From Chromatiales bacterium (GTDB lineage Bacteria; Pseudomonadota; Gammaproteobacteria; Chromatiales; Chromatiaceae), in assembly GCA_030145425.1 (NCBI GenBank), contig JAQYVO010000284.1:1-39155 (forward strand): a stretch of DNA of 39,155 bases. The letters run 5' to 3'. Of the stretch, positions 10,001-16,012 are shown one piece after another. How positions within the stretch are numbered: the stretch's first letter is position 1; every line of letters begins with the position of its first letter. Both the position numbers and the translations under genes were made by a program. The notes below the pieces were generated by a model. It was not told the DNA's origin. It did not search any database and saw nothing but the letters and a program-made list of their open reading frames with translations.

Positions 10001-10255
10001 AAATCGGTTTTGTTCCGGTATATCTTGCATGAGCAGCCGAAACATCGACCACACGAAACCAGCGGGTAAGGGAAACCGGGTGTTGGCGCAGACACCAAGC
10101 CGATCAGCCAGTTGCAGAGACAGCCATCGGCTCATCGCCGGATGCTGGACCACTAGGGTCTCAGGAGCAAAAGGATCCTGCAGCGGCCTGGATATGACGT
10201 CGGCCAGCAGATCCACCAGGAATTCGACCCGGTTACTCTGGTAGAGCTTCAGCAT
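7058..10255 (-). CDS. recC: RecBCD enzyme subunit RecC (Chi recognition)
   Basis: 1065 residues, slightly shorter than E. coli RecC (1122). The N terminus MLKLYQSNRVEFLVDLLAD aligns with the E. coli start, followed by the inactive SF1 helicase-like region (VQHPAMSRWLSLQLADRLG, FPLPAGFVWSMF) and later ICMIGLNDGRFPRD and YSTVARNA-type segments seen in RecC. RecC holds the RecB and RecD motors together, splits the strands, and scans for Chi through its dead helicase channels. It is first in the recCBD operon. A weak ribosome-binding site AAAGGG lies 4 nt upstream of the ATG. Which Chi sequence this lineage uses cannot be read from the window. Confidence 0.95.
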   Translation of the reverse strand: MLKLYQSNRVEFLVDLLADVISRPLQDPFAPETLVVQHPAMSRWLSLQLADRLGVCANTRFPLPAGFVWSMFRLLMQDIPEQNRFAPTVMQWRIFELLDELKTDKAFTPVGAYLGSVDLVGRYELAGKIADCFDRYLVYRSDWIQRWEKGQSALDGDAWQAELWRRLNRSLGGEHWARLMGRFIGMHEPPPGKLPERVLLFGISTLSPGFLEILNRLSGWTDIRLFLLNPCELHWTDIVSANQKFAGETEDDGLYLDVGNPLLASMGRQGRDFFASVLNYDPGSAEFFSPPESDKLLHRLQADILQLRDGTAENPRQVSDQDRSILINSCHGPMREVEVLHDQLLDLLQRHPDLQPEHILVMTPDMDLYAPYIEAVFGDAREKTALPFDMADRGTISANALVGGFTALLNLSVSRYEVNDMLALLELPIIRRRFGLQDADLVPIVQWLRETGVRWGRDSGTRSRLGLPPTDQNSWQAGLDRLLLGYAMQPGGDSLFQDMLPCDEVEGALAPVLGSLASFSGAVFDLQEQLGGDHPIEEWSRRLLAVMERFFEPSEEEEPQLQQLRAAVGSMVEAAELAEFSQPVPLDLVQGQLNSCFASMGAGGSFLAGGINFCALSPMRSLPFEVICMIGLNDGRFPRDHRRPGFDLMARQLRAGDRSDRADDRYLFLETLLSARRCLYISYIGQDQGDNSVLPPSVMVSELLDYLDQSYGYDSGKRIAGRLPQRHPLQGFNPEYFSGTGRLFSYSTVARNAAVAALGAKVPAVDLVTRPLSEPDQEWRHVSLEQLVDFYSNPTRFLLRRRLGILLEREAGPLETRDPFELHLFEQSDVCMRLIQGELSGVSEQLLYQQERARGCLPHGSMGEQLFGEIRQRAAKLSGIIRSEGLEPGEETRDLDFTCDGFRLKGRIGGVGPAGVTGFGPGRLPASRLLGVWIRHLAANIAVGQGTTLETRWLDEDGVIRLPPVDNAPELFRGLLHLYWEGLTSPLRFFPRSSLAYQKQLLEGRPPDKALASAWKVWAGEFQARSEFQDPYYQLAFPRGDVLDETFEQLSLAVFGPLLDVMERT

Positions 10256-10508
10256 AAAACCCTTTGCCGGCAGGACTTACAGGGCAGTTGGCACATCATT
10301 GGTAGAGTTGATTTCGAGAAATTGGCTGCCTCTGATGGTTCAACATCATGACGCCTCAAAACTGAGGAGTCCAGAGTTGCGGAGCTTTCAGGGTGTCTCA
10401 TTTGAGACGTCCATAAAAAACCCGGTACGCTGGCCGGGATGGATGGGATAGATCCCACAGCCTCCTGGTGCAAATCAAAATAAAAACGAAAATAGGAATA
10501 ATAGTCAT
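10256..10508. other. Intergenic region upstream of recC with short palindromes
   Basis: No credible gene. It holds GTCTCATTTGAGAC (10394-10407), a perfect 6-2-6 inverted repeat that could be an operator in the recC leader, the minus-strand terminator at 10415-10438, and GGGATAGATCCC (about 10446-10457). An 88-codon minus-strand frame here lacks a ribosome-binding site and reads straight through the terminator, so I do not call it. Confidence 0.4.
10415..10438 (-). terminator. Rho-independent terminator on the minus strand, upstream of recC
   Basis: Read on the minus strand: stem CCCGG, 8-nt loop, CCGGG, then TTTTTTAT. It is well placed to stop leftward transcription before recC, but no annotated minus-strand gene lies to its right. 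See the findings for a possible small RNA. Confidence 0.6.
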
Positions 10509-10537
10509 TTGACAATATTAGTTTTTACTAATATTAT
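10509..10537 (+). promoter_or_regulatory. Strong sigma-70-type promoter of the sulfur globule protein gene, overlapping a palindrome
   Basis: A perfect -35 TTGACA (10509-10514), a 17-bp spacer and a -10 TATTAT (10532-10537) point towards the gene starting at 10627, leaving a leader of about 80 nt. The spacer lies inside the inverted repeat AATATTAGT / ACTAATATT (10514-10535, 4-nt T loop), which would place a bound regulator directly over the promoter. Confidence 0.7.
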
Positions 10538-10626
10538 TTGTCCCATGAAGGCGCAGAAGTACAAAGGCTTTCTACTGATTAGCAGTACGAATTAAAACCT
10601 TTATTTAAATTTTGGAGAATTGAGAT

Positions 10627-11067
10627 ATGAAAACCATCTTTAAAGTTGCAGCTGCTGCTGCGTTGATTGCCGCTTCTGCTTCCGCATCCGCATTTTGGGG
10701 TGGTCCTTGGGGTGGTAACCGTGGTTACGGCGACGGAAGCGGTTATGGCGACGGATTTGGTGACATGTTCGGTGACGGCAACATGGACTTCAACATGAGC
10801 TCGCGCGCTTCCGGCAGTGGTTATGGTCGTGGTCAAGGCTACGGTCGCGGCAACGGCTACGGTCGTGGCTACGGTTACGGTGGTGGTGGTCCTTATGGTG
10901 GTTACGGTGGTTACGGTGCTCCTTATGGTGGTTACGGTGGTTACGGTGCTCCTTATGGTGGTGGTTACGGTGCTCCTTACGGTTATGGTGGCGCTCCTTA
11001 CGGTGGTGCTCCTTACGGCTATCCTCAGGTCGCCCCGCAGGCAGCTCCCGCCGCCCCGACCAAGTAA
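10627..11067 (+). CDS. Sulfur globule protein-like secreted Gly/Tyr-rich protein
   Basis: 146 residues. Residues 1-22 form a clear Sec signal peptide ([22 protein letters not shown]), with mature protein from FWGGPWGG. The mature part is almost wholly Gly, Tyr, Ala, Pro and Arg, with a short non-repetitive stretch [17 protein letters not shown], then GYGRG units, then [10 protein letters not shown] units, and a [12 protein letters not shown] tail. This composition and layout, including the FGDxxxDFNM segment, match the sulfur globule proteins (SgpA/B/C, CV1-CV3) that coat periplasmic sulfur droplets in Allochromatium and relatives. It has a strong promoter, GGAGAA 7 nt before ATG, and a following hairpin terminator, as expected for an abundant structural protein made from a single-gene transcript. 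A generic Gly-rich secreted protein is the alternative. Confidence 0.78.
   Translation: MKTIFKVAAAAALIAASASASAFWGGPWGGNRGYGDGSGYGDGFGDMFGDGNMDFNMSSRASGSGYGRGQGYGRGNGYGRGYGYGGGGPYGGYGGYGAPYGGYGGYGAPYGGGYGAPYGYGGAPYGGAPYGYPQVAPQAAPAAPTK
10891..10950 (+). repeat. Exact 30-bp tandem duplication inside the sulfur globule gene
   Basis: Bases 10891-10920 and 10921-10950 are identical, each encoding [11 protein letters not shown] third, degenerate unit follows. Identity at the third codon positions indicates a recent slippage or unequal-crossover event rather than convergent codon choice. Confidence 0.9.
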
Positions 11068-11144
11068 ATCAGCTGGAAGTACTGTCCCTCCATGGATTCG
11101 GGAGGAGTGGCACAGGGATTGTGCTGACAGGAACAGTGTAACGA

Positions 11145-11169
11145 ACGGGCCCGAACAGGGCCCGTTTCG
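11145..11169 (+). terminator. Hairpin terminator after the sulfur globule gene
   Basis: Stem ACGGGCCC (11145-11152), loop GAACA, stem GGGCCCGT (11158-11165), followed by TTCGT, so the U-tract is weak. It lies about 80 bp past the stop codon. Between it and the next gene (11170-11459) I see only AT-rich DNA and no convincing promoter. Confidence 0.6.
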
Positions 11170-11459
11170 TCAGTACCTCCGAAGTCTCCACGCCCACAAA
11201 CGAAAGTTGTTCCCCCCTTCGGACCATGTTTGGCCCCCGATTCTTTTACAATAATTAGGGTTTTCCCTTTTTGAACGGGGGGAAGCTACTAATTTACGCT
11301 CTATCAATACTCAATTAGATTAAAATCCACTAGGGACCGAAATCGAATTTACAGACTGCCTTCATATCGCCCATTACATATATAAACCCTTTCCCGCAAC
11401 CACAAGACAAGACATCTTCGACACTCAATTTAACGACCAAATGTTTTGGAGACATTCAT

Positions 11460-11906
11460 ATGGCAAACGAGCTTATTGATCTTCTGGGAAAATCCAAGCT
11501 GTTTTCCGGATTCAGCCAGGAGCAACTGGAGCAGGTGCTGTCACACCTGCAACCGAAAATCATTACGCTTAAAAATCACGATCGGGTCTATAAAAAGGGC
11601 GAGCCTGCAAATAGCTGCTGGTTGATCCAATCCGGTGACCTCACGGTGAAGCGCGCAAGCCTTCGTACACCCTTTCGCCATATGATTTATCAGAAGGGTT
11701 CTGTAACCGGCATCCAAGGGCTGGCCGATCCCGGTTCCGAACGCGCTGTTACCATGATCGCAGACGGCAAGGTCGAACTGATAGAACTCACCTATGACGG
11801 GATATCCCATCTGGAAAGAGATGCGCAGGTCCAGCTATGGAAAAACGTCTCCAAGCTGCTGCTACGCAAGCTCTCCATCAGTCTGTCCCGTGAATCGATC
11901 GACTGA
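11460..11906 (+). CDS. Stand-alone cyclic-nucleotide-binding-domain protein
   Basis: 148 residues. The order of elements fits a cNMP-binding beta-roll: helix LFSGFSQEQLEQVLSHL, strands around VYKKGEPANSCWLIQSGDLTVKR, the cassette region KGSVTGIQGLADPGSERAVTMI, then a C-terminal helix ending SISLSRESID. There is no DNA-binding domain, kinase, channel or other output module, unlike Crp/Fnr. In the phosphate-binding cassette the Arg (SERAVT) is kept but the usual Gly-Glu is Gly-Ser, so ligand binding is uncertain. GGAG lies 8 nt before the ATG. It is the first gene of an AT-richer block and has no same-strand partner. Role unknown; it may act by protein contact. Confidence 0.7.
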   Translation: MANELIDLLGKSKLFSGFSQEQLEQVLSHLQPKIITLKNHDRVYKKGEPANSCWLIQSGDLTVKRASLRTPFRHMIYQKGSVTGIQGLADPGSERAVTMIADGKVELIELTYDGISHLERDAQVQLWKNVSKLLLRKLSISLSRESID

Positions 11907-11937
11907 TCACGGCGAACCAGGGCGAAGGTGGTGAAAC

Positions 11938-12918
11938 CTAATCGGTATTTTTGTATATAACCGGATAAAGCTGGGAATGCGTCATTCCCTGATGTCGTTT
12001 GCCGTAGCGGACGGGTACATCCTGGGTCCAGTCACTTGGGATAATTAGGGGAACTATCAAGAGTGCCCTAAGTATGAAGCGCCTTGATCTGGTGGCTCTC
12101 CTCACATCCACATTCAAGCCACTTAATACAGTGGGTTTTGAAAGTGGACTTACGCCAGTTCCACGTTTTCTAATCGACCATATAATGAGAGCAATACCCG
12201 CTACCGCCATCCCAATATTGAACTCTTGTCCGGGTGGCAAGCCAAATAACTCCGTCCGATACTCGCGAAAATAATCTACAAATATACGGAAAAAACCGTA
12301 GCCAAAGAGAAAAACACCGAGCATGGTTCCCCGGTGTACTTTCCTGCTCCGCAAAAAGAGTAAGACCGGTACCAATAATAAATTCTTCAGACCATCGTAC
12401 AAGACAACCGGATGACGGAAACCCTCGGCATCGGGAAATTTTACTGCCCACCATACATCTGTTACACCACCGACTATTTGCCCATCAATGAAGTTTCCCA
12501 TTCGTCCAAGGCCCATGATAAAGACCGCTGGAACTGCAAGTTCATCTGCCAAACAAAGGAAATTCTTTCGATGGATTCTACAAAACAGCCAGGTACCCAA
12601 TGTCCCACCAAACAATATACCGTGGGTCGACATGCCTCCAATCCATATCCAGTAAACTTGCGAGATGTGAAGGCTGTAATATGACCATTCGTAAAAGACA
12701 ACCTCAACAAAGCGTCCCCCAATCAATACACCAGAAGCGATTAAAATGCTCAAGTCGTACACCTGCCGGACATCCATGCCAAGAGAGTCACGTACGATAC
12801 GTACCCAGTGAAATAAACCGAGAAGACCAATTGAGTAGCTCAATCCATACCACCAGATATACACCCCTCCAATCTGGCCAAGTACAGGATCAATGTTGTG
12901 AATAAAAGGCTCAGGCAT
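11938..12918 (-). CDS. Divergent Lgt-family membrane protein (prolipoprotein diacylglyceryl transferase-like)
   Basis: 326 residues with about seven hydrophobic segments. Lgt hallmarks are present: N-terminal HNIDPVLGQIGG..WWYGLSYSIG (the Tyr of WYGL), WIGGMSTHGILFGG (the His of HGG in Lgt), GRMGNFIDGQIVGG (Lgt: GRxGNFxNGExxG) and YGFFRIFVDYFRE (Lgt: RFxxExFR). True Lgt moves diacylglyceryl from phosphatidylglycerol to the lipobox Cys. Here the Glu after the GNF motif is Gln and the Glu after the conserved Arg is Asp, both positions reported as important in E. coli Lgt. A basic C-terminal tail of about 70 residues follows the last core helix. It is more likely a specialised paralogue than the housekeeping enzyme. 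AT content is higher than in the flanking operons. Confidence 0.75.
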   Translation of the reverse strand: MPEPFIHNIDPVLGQIGGVYIWWYGLSYSIGLLGLFHWVRIVRDSLGMDVRQVYDLSILIASGVLIGGRFVEVVFYEWSYYSLHISQVYWIWIGGMSTHGILFGGTLGTWLFCRIHRKNFLCLADELAVPAVFIMGLGRMGNFIDGQIVGGVTDVWWAVKFPDAEGFRHPVVLYDGLKNLLLVPVLLFLRSRKVHRGTMLGVFLFGYGFFRIFVDYFREYRTELFGLPPGQEFNIGMAVAGIALIIWSIRKRGTGVSPLSKPTVLSGLNVDVRRATRSRRFILRALLIVPLIIPSDWTQDVPVRYGKRHQGMTHSQLYPVIYKNTD

Positions 12919-12962
12919 AAAACCACTTCAATGGTGTTGACGCTGGAAACAGTGCTGATGCA

Positions 12963-13000
12963 ATGAACCGGTTCATGCACTAATGTATTGACTGATTATA
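12963..13000 (-). promoter_or_regulatory. Possible promoter and operator of the Lgt-like gene
   Basis: On the minus strand a perfect TATAAT (12995-13000) is preceded at 16 bp by a weak TTTAAT. Downstream of the expected start point lies a perfect 14-bp palindrome, ATGAACCGGTTCAT (12963-12976), a likely repressor position. The -35 match is poor and the site overlaps the end of the neighbouring gene. Confidence 0.35.
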
Positions 13001-13007
13001 CGAATAC

Positions 13008-13418
13008 TCATAAGGCATTAAATAGACCGTAAGCCAGAAGCAATAAGGCTGGAAAAATCGCAATAGTACCCAACGCATATAAACTGTATGCAAGTTTATT
13101 GGCATTCGAGCCAAACCATCCAAACCCTCGCTCGCCCGTGACAGCAACAACGATCATTGCAAACACAGATGTCCATACGAAAAAAATAGTTAGCCATACA
13201 ATTATTGACAGTAACCAAGCGGGTAGAACCGGAAGATCAATTATTGCCGCGAGCGCAATGAGCATGATACCTCTTGCAGTACCACCCGCGTGAAGTAAGT
13301 GCCAACCGGCCTCATTTTTCTTTTTGAATATCGCCTGGTAAAGAAAAAGTCCGCCGAAAACACTGATGATCAATACGACCGCACCATGCAGTGAAAGATG
13401 AATAGCTAACTTGTCCAT
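13008..13418 (-). CDS. Four-helix membrane protein, StyC/HabB-like (styrene oxide isomerase / hydroxylaminobenzene mutase type)
   Basis: 136 residues with four strongly hydrophobic segments (about 8-28, 45-62, 66-93, 112-134). By eye it shares with styrene oxide isomerase StyC the order HG in helix 1, a W..xH.G....G.M.IA.A motif at the start of helix 2 (GWHLLHAGGTARGIMLIALA), and a charged RGF/RGL-G-N loop before helix 4. In StyC the His of the second motif binds heme b; the equivalent His is present here, whereas the following Asn of StyC is Arg. No substrate can be assigned. A strong ribosome-binding site (AAAGGAG, 6 nt before ATG) supports the start. It sits just upstream of the Lgt-like gene on the same strand, 90 bp away. 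Confidence 0.5.
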   Translation of the reverse strand: MDKLAIHLSLHGAVVLIISVFGGLFLYQAIFKKKNEAGWHLLHAGGTARGIMLIALAAIIDLPVLPAWLLSIIVWLTIFFVWTSVFAMIVVAVTGERGFGWFGSNANKLAYSLYALGTIAIFPALLLLAYGLFNAL

Positions 13419-13768
13419 GGTATCTCCTTTTCGGATAAGTCAATTATTCGATCAAAATTGATTTGATGTATGCATATGCCTCGACCCAAAATTTAATATT
13501 GTGGCCGGTACTGATACTGGGATATGCCATTGGCATAGATATTCAGATAAGACGCCCTTAAGGAATAAAAAGTCTGCGCTCAAGGGACGAAGAACGCAAG
13601 ACCACTCGACCGGTTATGGTCGGGCCCGGGAGTTCGATCTCCAGATCAGGCCGTAGGTTTACGGTTTATATTTTATAACTACCAAGTAAAATTCTAAGGA
13701 TTCGGTAAGACCCAAGTCCCTACCGGTTGCCTGCTCCCCATTCCGACCGGCACTCGAACCAGCGGCTA
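13419..13768. other. 350-bp AT-rich intergenic region with a 15-bp palindrome
   Basis: No reading frame of note. It contains the perfect palindrome TATGCCATTGGCATA (13523-13537), a candidate operator about 105 bp before the four-helix protein gene, and a small CGACC/GGTCG hairpin near 13606-13622. A GTTCGATCTCC stretch near 13631 resembles a tRNA T-arm but has no acceptor stem or anticodon arm around it. Confidence 0.4.
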
Positions 13769-14431
13769 TCAAGAAATAAGGTTCTCGCTATTCTCTGGTA
13801 TCTGACCGCTGTATACACAGGGTTTAGCCAGAAAATATCCCTGTAGATAATCAAAACCTCTATCGAGATAAATATGTAATTCTTCTCCGGTTTCTATCTT
13901 GGTTGCTCGTCGCGTAAGATTTTCATATTGCCACAGACGCTTCTGAATGGAATCGAGTGCACTGACCTTTGTGTGTTGCACGTCAATCTGAAAGATAGTG
14001 GCCAGCGACATCAACTCCGGCTTCTTCAAGTTAGACGGACCATTGACTGACAAGCCATACCCCATACCCCGGAGTTCTTCCAGCTTAGTGATAAGTTTCG
14101 AATCAATAGGCATGCTGCGGGGCATATCAAGAATCAGCTGCTCTGGTGGCAATTCAAACTCAGTGATGACATCAATAAAGGCACGGGTGACATTGATAAA
14201 TGTCTTGTGTTTCCGGAAGAACTTGTTCAAATCGAAGTCCCGAATTATGGACTCAAGTATGTGTGCGGTTGCCTTTGTGGGATTGAGCTCATTTCTATTG
14301 GCGCCAGGTAATCGGAAAAGGAGTTCATAGCCAATCACTCCTATATGGCTGTCAAAAACCGGCTGCAGTGCGAGCATGGGCTGCTTTTCAGCCATCTGTT
14401 TTTCCGATTGTAACGATGCCATTGCATTCAT
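13769..14431 (-). CDS. Degenerate, C-terminally short EAL-domain protein (YuxH-like, HDOD half missing)
   Basis: 220 residues. The EAL fold is recognisable from ALQPVFDSHIGVIGYELLFR (motif YELLFR instead of EALLR), an FINVTRAF strand (normally N of the metal site), PPEQLILDMP (normally ...ELTE), and the ending DYLQGYFLAKP. The catalytic DDFGTG loop is replaced by SVNGPSN, so cyclic-di-GMP phosphodiesterase activity is not expected. YELLFR-type EAL domains normally belong to roughly 400-residue proteins with a C-terminal HDOD domain; here the protein ends right after the EAL barrel. It may be a truncated remnant or a stand-alone binding or scaffold protein. No clear ribosome-binding site precedes ATG 14431 or the in-frame ATG 14422. 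Confidence 0.7.
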   Translation of the reverse strand: MNAMASLQSEKQMAEKQPMLALQPVFDSHIGVIGYELLFRLPGANRNELNPTKATAHILESIIRDFDLNKFFRKHKTFINVTRAFIDVITEFELPPEQLILDMPRSMPIDSKLITKLEELRGMGYGLSVNGPSNLKKPELMSLATIFQIDVQHTKVSALDSIQKRLWQYENLTRRATKIETGEELHIYLDRGFDYLQGYFLAKPCVYSGQIPENSENLIS

Positions 14432-14505
14432 ATTTTTTATGTAGTTATGGGGTAACTATGTTTATAGCGGTAATGGAGGCTGCTTTCTTGAGAAGCAACC
14501 TATTA

Positions 14506-14742
14506 TTAGCTCGAAAGTTTTAAATCATTGTTTACGGATTCGACACACCATCTGAGGTCAGATTCGGTGTATATCGGTTCACCGCTCTCTGCCCAATCGA
14601 CGGGGTGACATTTCATGGAATAGGTGCAGACTTTGTATACAAAACCTACGTCTGAGTTCCGAAGCGGTACTTCGAAGGGAAGACATCCAAGTTTGTTTGC
14701 TGCACGTTCAAGAAGGTAATCACTTACTGTCTTCGATATCAT
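14506..14742 (-). CDS. Small protein of unknown function
   Basis: 78 residues, not recognised. It starts MISKTVSDYLLERAANKLG, has three Cys (in KLGCLPF, VYKVCTYSMKCHP and DLRWCVES) and ends without a hydrophobic segment, so it is probably cytoplasmic. AAGAGG lies about 9 nt before the ATG. Codon use is AT-rich like the EAL gene next to it. It lies 74 bp upstream of that gene on the same strand and could be cotranscribed. Confidence 0.5.
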   Translation of the reverse strand: MISKTVSDYLLERAANKLGCLPFEVPLRNSDVGFVYKVCTYSMKCHPVDWAESGEPIYTESDLRWCVESVNNDLKLSS

Positions 14743-14830
14743 TTCAATTGCCTCTTATGTCATGCAGCAGTTTGCGGCACTATATTCTTATACTTTAGAT
14801 TCCTCCTGCCGGAACGGACGCTTCAGAAAC

Positions 14831-14857
14831 AAAAAACGGGCGCCAGATGCGCCCGTT
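14831..14857 (-). terminator. Rho-independent terminator of the comEA-like gene
   Basis: Minus strand: stem AACGGGCGC, loop ATCTG, stem GCGCCCGTT, followed by TTTTTTG. It lies 22 bp after the stop codon of the HhH protein gene. It is the clearest intrinsic terminator in the window. Confidence 0.85.
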
Positions 14858-14878
14858 CTTGGTTCGGTTTTGGTTATA

Positions 14879-15157
14879 TTATGGCATCGCACTGCCACCC
14901 GCACTGATGTTACCGCGGTTCAGTTCCAGGATGCGGTCGCCGATCCCCTTTACCTGCCTTATATCATCAGGACTCTTGAAGGGACCGTTCTGATCCCGGT
15001 AGGCGACGATTGCCCTGGCCTTGGTTTCGCCCACGCCTGTCAGACCCGTTGCAAGCGTCTGTGCGTCGGCGGTATTGATATCAATGGTATTGGCCAGTCC
15101 CGGACCCGAAACCAGCAGGGCGATAAGCAATAAGCACATCCGTGTAATCCGTTCCAT
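14879..15157 (-). CDS. ComEA-family helix-hairpin-helix DNA-binding protein, secreted
   Basis: 92 residues: a signal peptide (MERITRMCLLLIALLVSGPGLA) and then a single ComEA-type tandem HhH unit, DINTADAQTLATGLTGVGETKARAIVAYRDQNGPFKSPDDIRQVKGIGDRILE. The two GVG/GIG turns contact the DNA backbone. Short ComEA proteins of this type bind incoming DNA in the periplasm during natural transformation in gammaproteobacteria. AAAGGAG lies 8 nt before the ATG, and a strong terminator follows, so it is probably a single-gene unit. Together with the pilin at the left edge it is compatible with, but does not prove, a DNA-uptake system. Confidence 0.85.
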   Translation of the reverse strand: MERITRMCLLLIALLVSGPGLANTIDINTADAQTLATGLTGVGETKARAIVAYRDQNGPFKSPDDIRQVKGIGDRILELNRGNISAGGSAMP

Positions 15158-15251
15158 GGTTGATTCTCCTTTGTGTTGTCGTCAATCCCGAACTCCTGTT
15201 CGGATGCCCCATCCCGGGGCAATTAAACATTAGCCAGTCATCAACGACTTG

Positions 15252-15965
15252 TCAAACAAAGACTGCAATACTGGCCTGAATCTCCCGAAGACTTCCGAGG
15301 GGGTCTGCAGATGCGGTGACCGGGCGCCCTATCACCAGCATATCGGCGCCGTTATTCAGGGCATCGAGGGGCGTCATCACCCGCTTCTGGTCATCCTGTG
15401 AGGCGCTGGCCGGCCTTACCCCCGGCGTCACCAGAAGAAAATCCTCACCCAGTTCGCGCCGCACCTCCGAAGCCTCCCTCGGGGAGCAGACGATGCCATC
15501 GAGTCCGGATTGTCCGGTCAGCTTTGCCAGGCGCAAAACAATCTCGGCGGTCGTTCCCCCGTAACCTACCTCCGCGATATCCCCGTCGCCGAGACTGGTG
15601 AGAATGGTGACCGCCACCAGGAGCGGCCTGGCGGACTTTTGCTCAAGGCGTTCCATCGCAGCCTCCATCATGCGCCGCCCGCCGGAGGCATGCAGATTGA
15701 TCATCCACACACCCAGATCCGCGGCGGCGGCACAGGCAGCCGCTACTGTGTTGGGTATGTCATGAAATTTCAGGTCAAGGAACACATCGAATCCCTGTGC
15801 CGTCAGCTTCTCCACAAACCCGGGGCCGAGCCTGGTGAACATCTCCTTGCCCACTTTAAGCCTGCACAGCGAGGGCTCCAGACCGGCCACGAGTTCCAGC
15901 GCGGGCTCTGCCGCCGGGTAGTCCAGCGCGACAATGACACGGGGGTTCTTATCGATAGTTGCCAT
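15252..15965 (-). CDS. pyrF: Orotidine 5'-phosphate decarboxylase
   Basis: 237 residues from ATG 15963-15965, close to the family length (about 230-245). The active-site signature is [11 protein letters not shown], with the Asp-Lys-His-Asp array that decarboxylates OMP to UMP in the last step of pyrimidine synthesis. Strand VIVALDYPA near the N terminus, LVTPGVRP, and the C-terminal [15 protein letters not shown] phosphate-binding segment complete a type 1 PyrF. The frame stays open about 50 codons upstream into lapB, but that part is unlike PyrF. AGGA is about 10 nt before the chosen ATG. It is the last gene of lapA-lapB-pyrF, an order conserved in Gammaproteobacteria. Confidence 0.96.
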   Translation of the reverse strand: MATIDKNPRVIVALDYPAAEPALELVAGLEPSLCRLKVGKEMFTRLGPGFVEKLTAQGFDVFLDLKFHDIPNTVAAACAAAADLGVWMINLHASGGRRMMEAAMERLEQKSARPLLVAVTILTSLGDGDIAEVGYGGTTAEIVLRLAKLTGQSGLDGIVCSPREASEVRRELGEDFLLVTPGVRPASASQDDQKRVMTPLDALNNGADMLVIGRPVTASADPLGSLREIQASIAVFV

Positions 15966-16012
15966 GTTTTGAGATCCTGTTTTCACGAAGTTGGTGCAAA
16001 CCGCACGGTCCA

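Noticed and set aside
10249-10515. 88-codon minus-strand frame upstream of recC
   Set aside because: No ribosome-binding site, overlaps the recC start, reads through a terminator and inverted repeats, and its composition is unlike a real protein.
10817-11254. 145-codon plus-strand frame made largely of Val and Thr
   Set aside because: It is the shifted reading of the GGT-rich repeats of the sulfur globule gene; the main frame has a signal peptide and ribosome-binding site.
13560-13740. Possible tRNA (GTTCGATCTCC resembling a T-arm)
   Set aside because: No acceptor stem, anticodon arm or CCA-side pairing could be built around it; the similarity is a small local inverted repeat.
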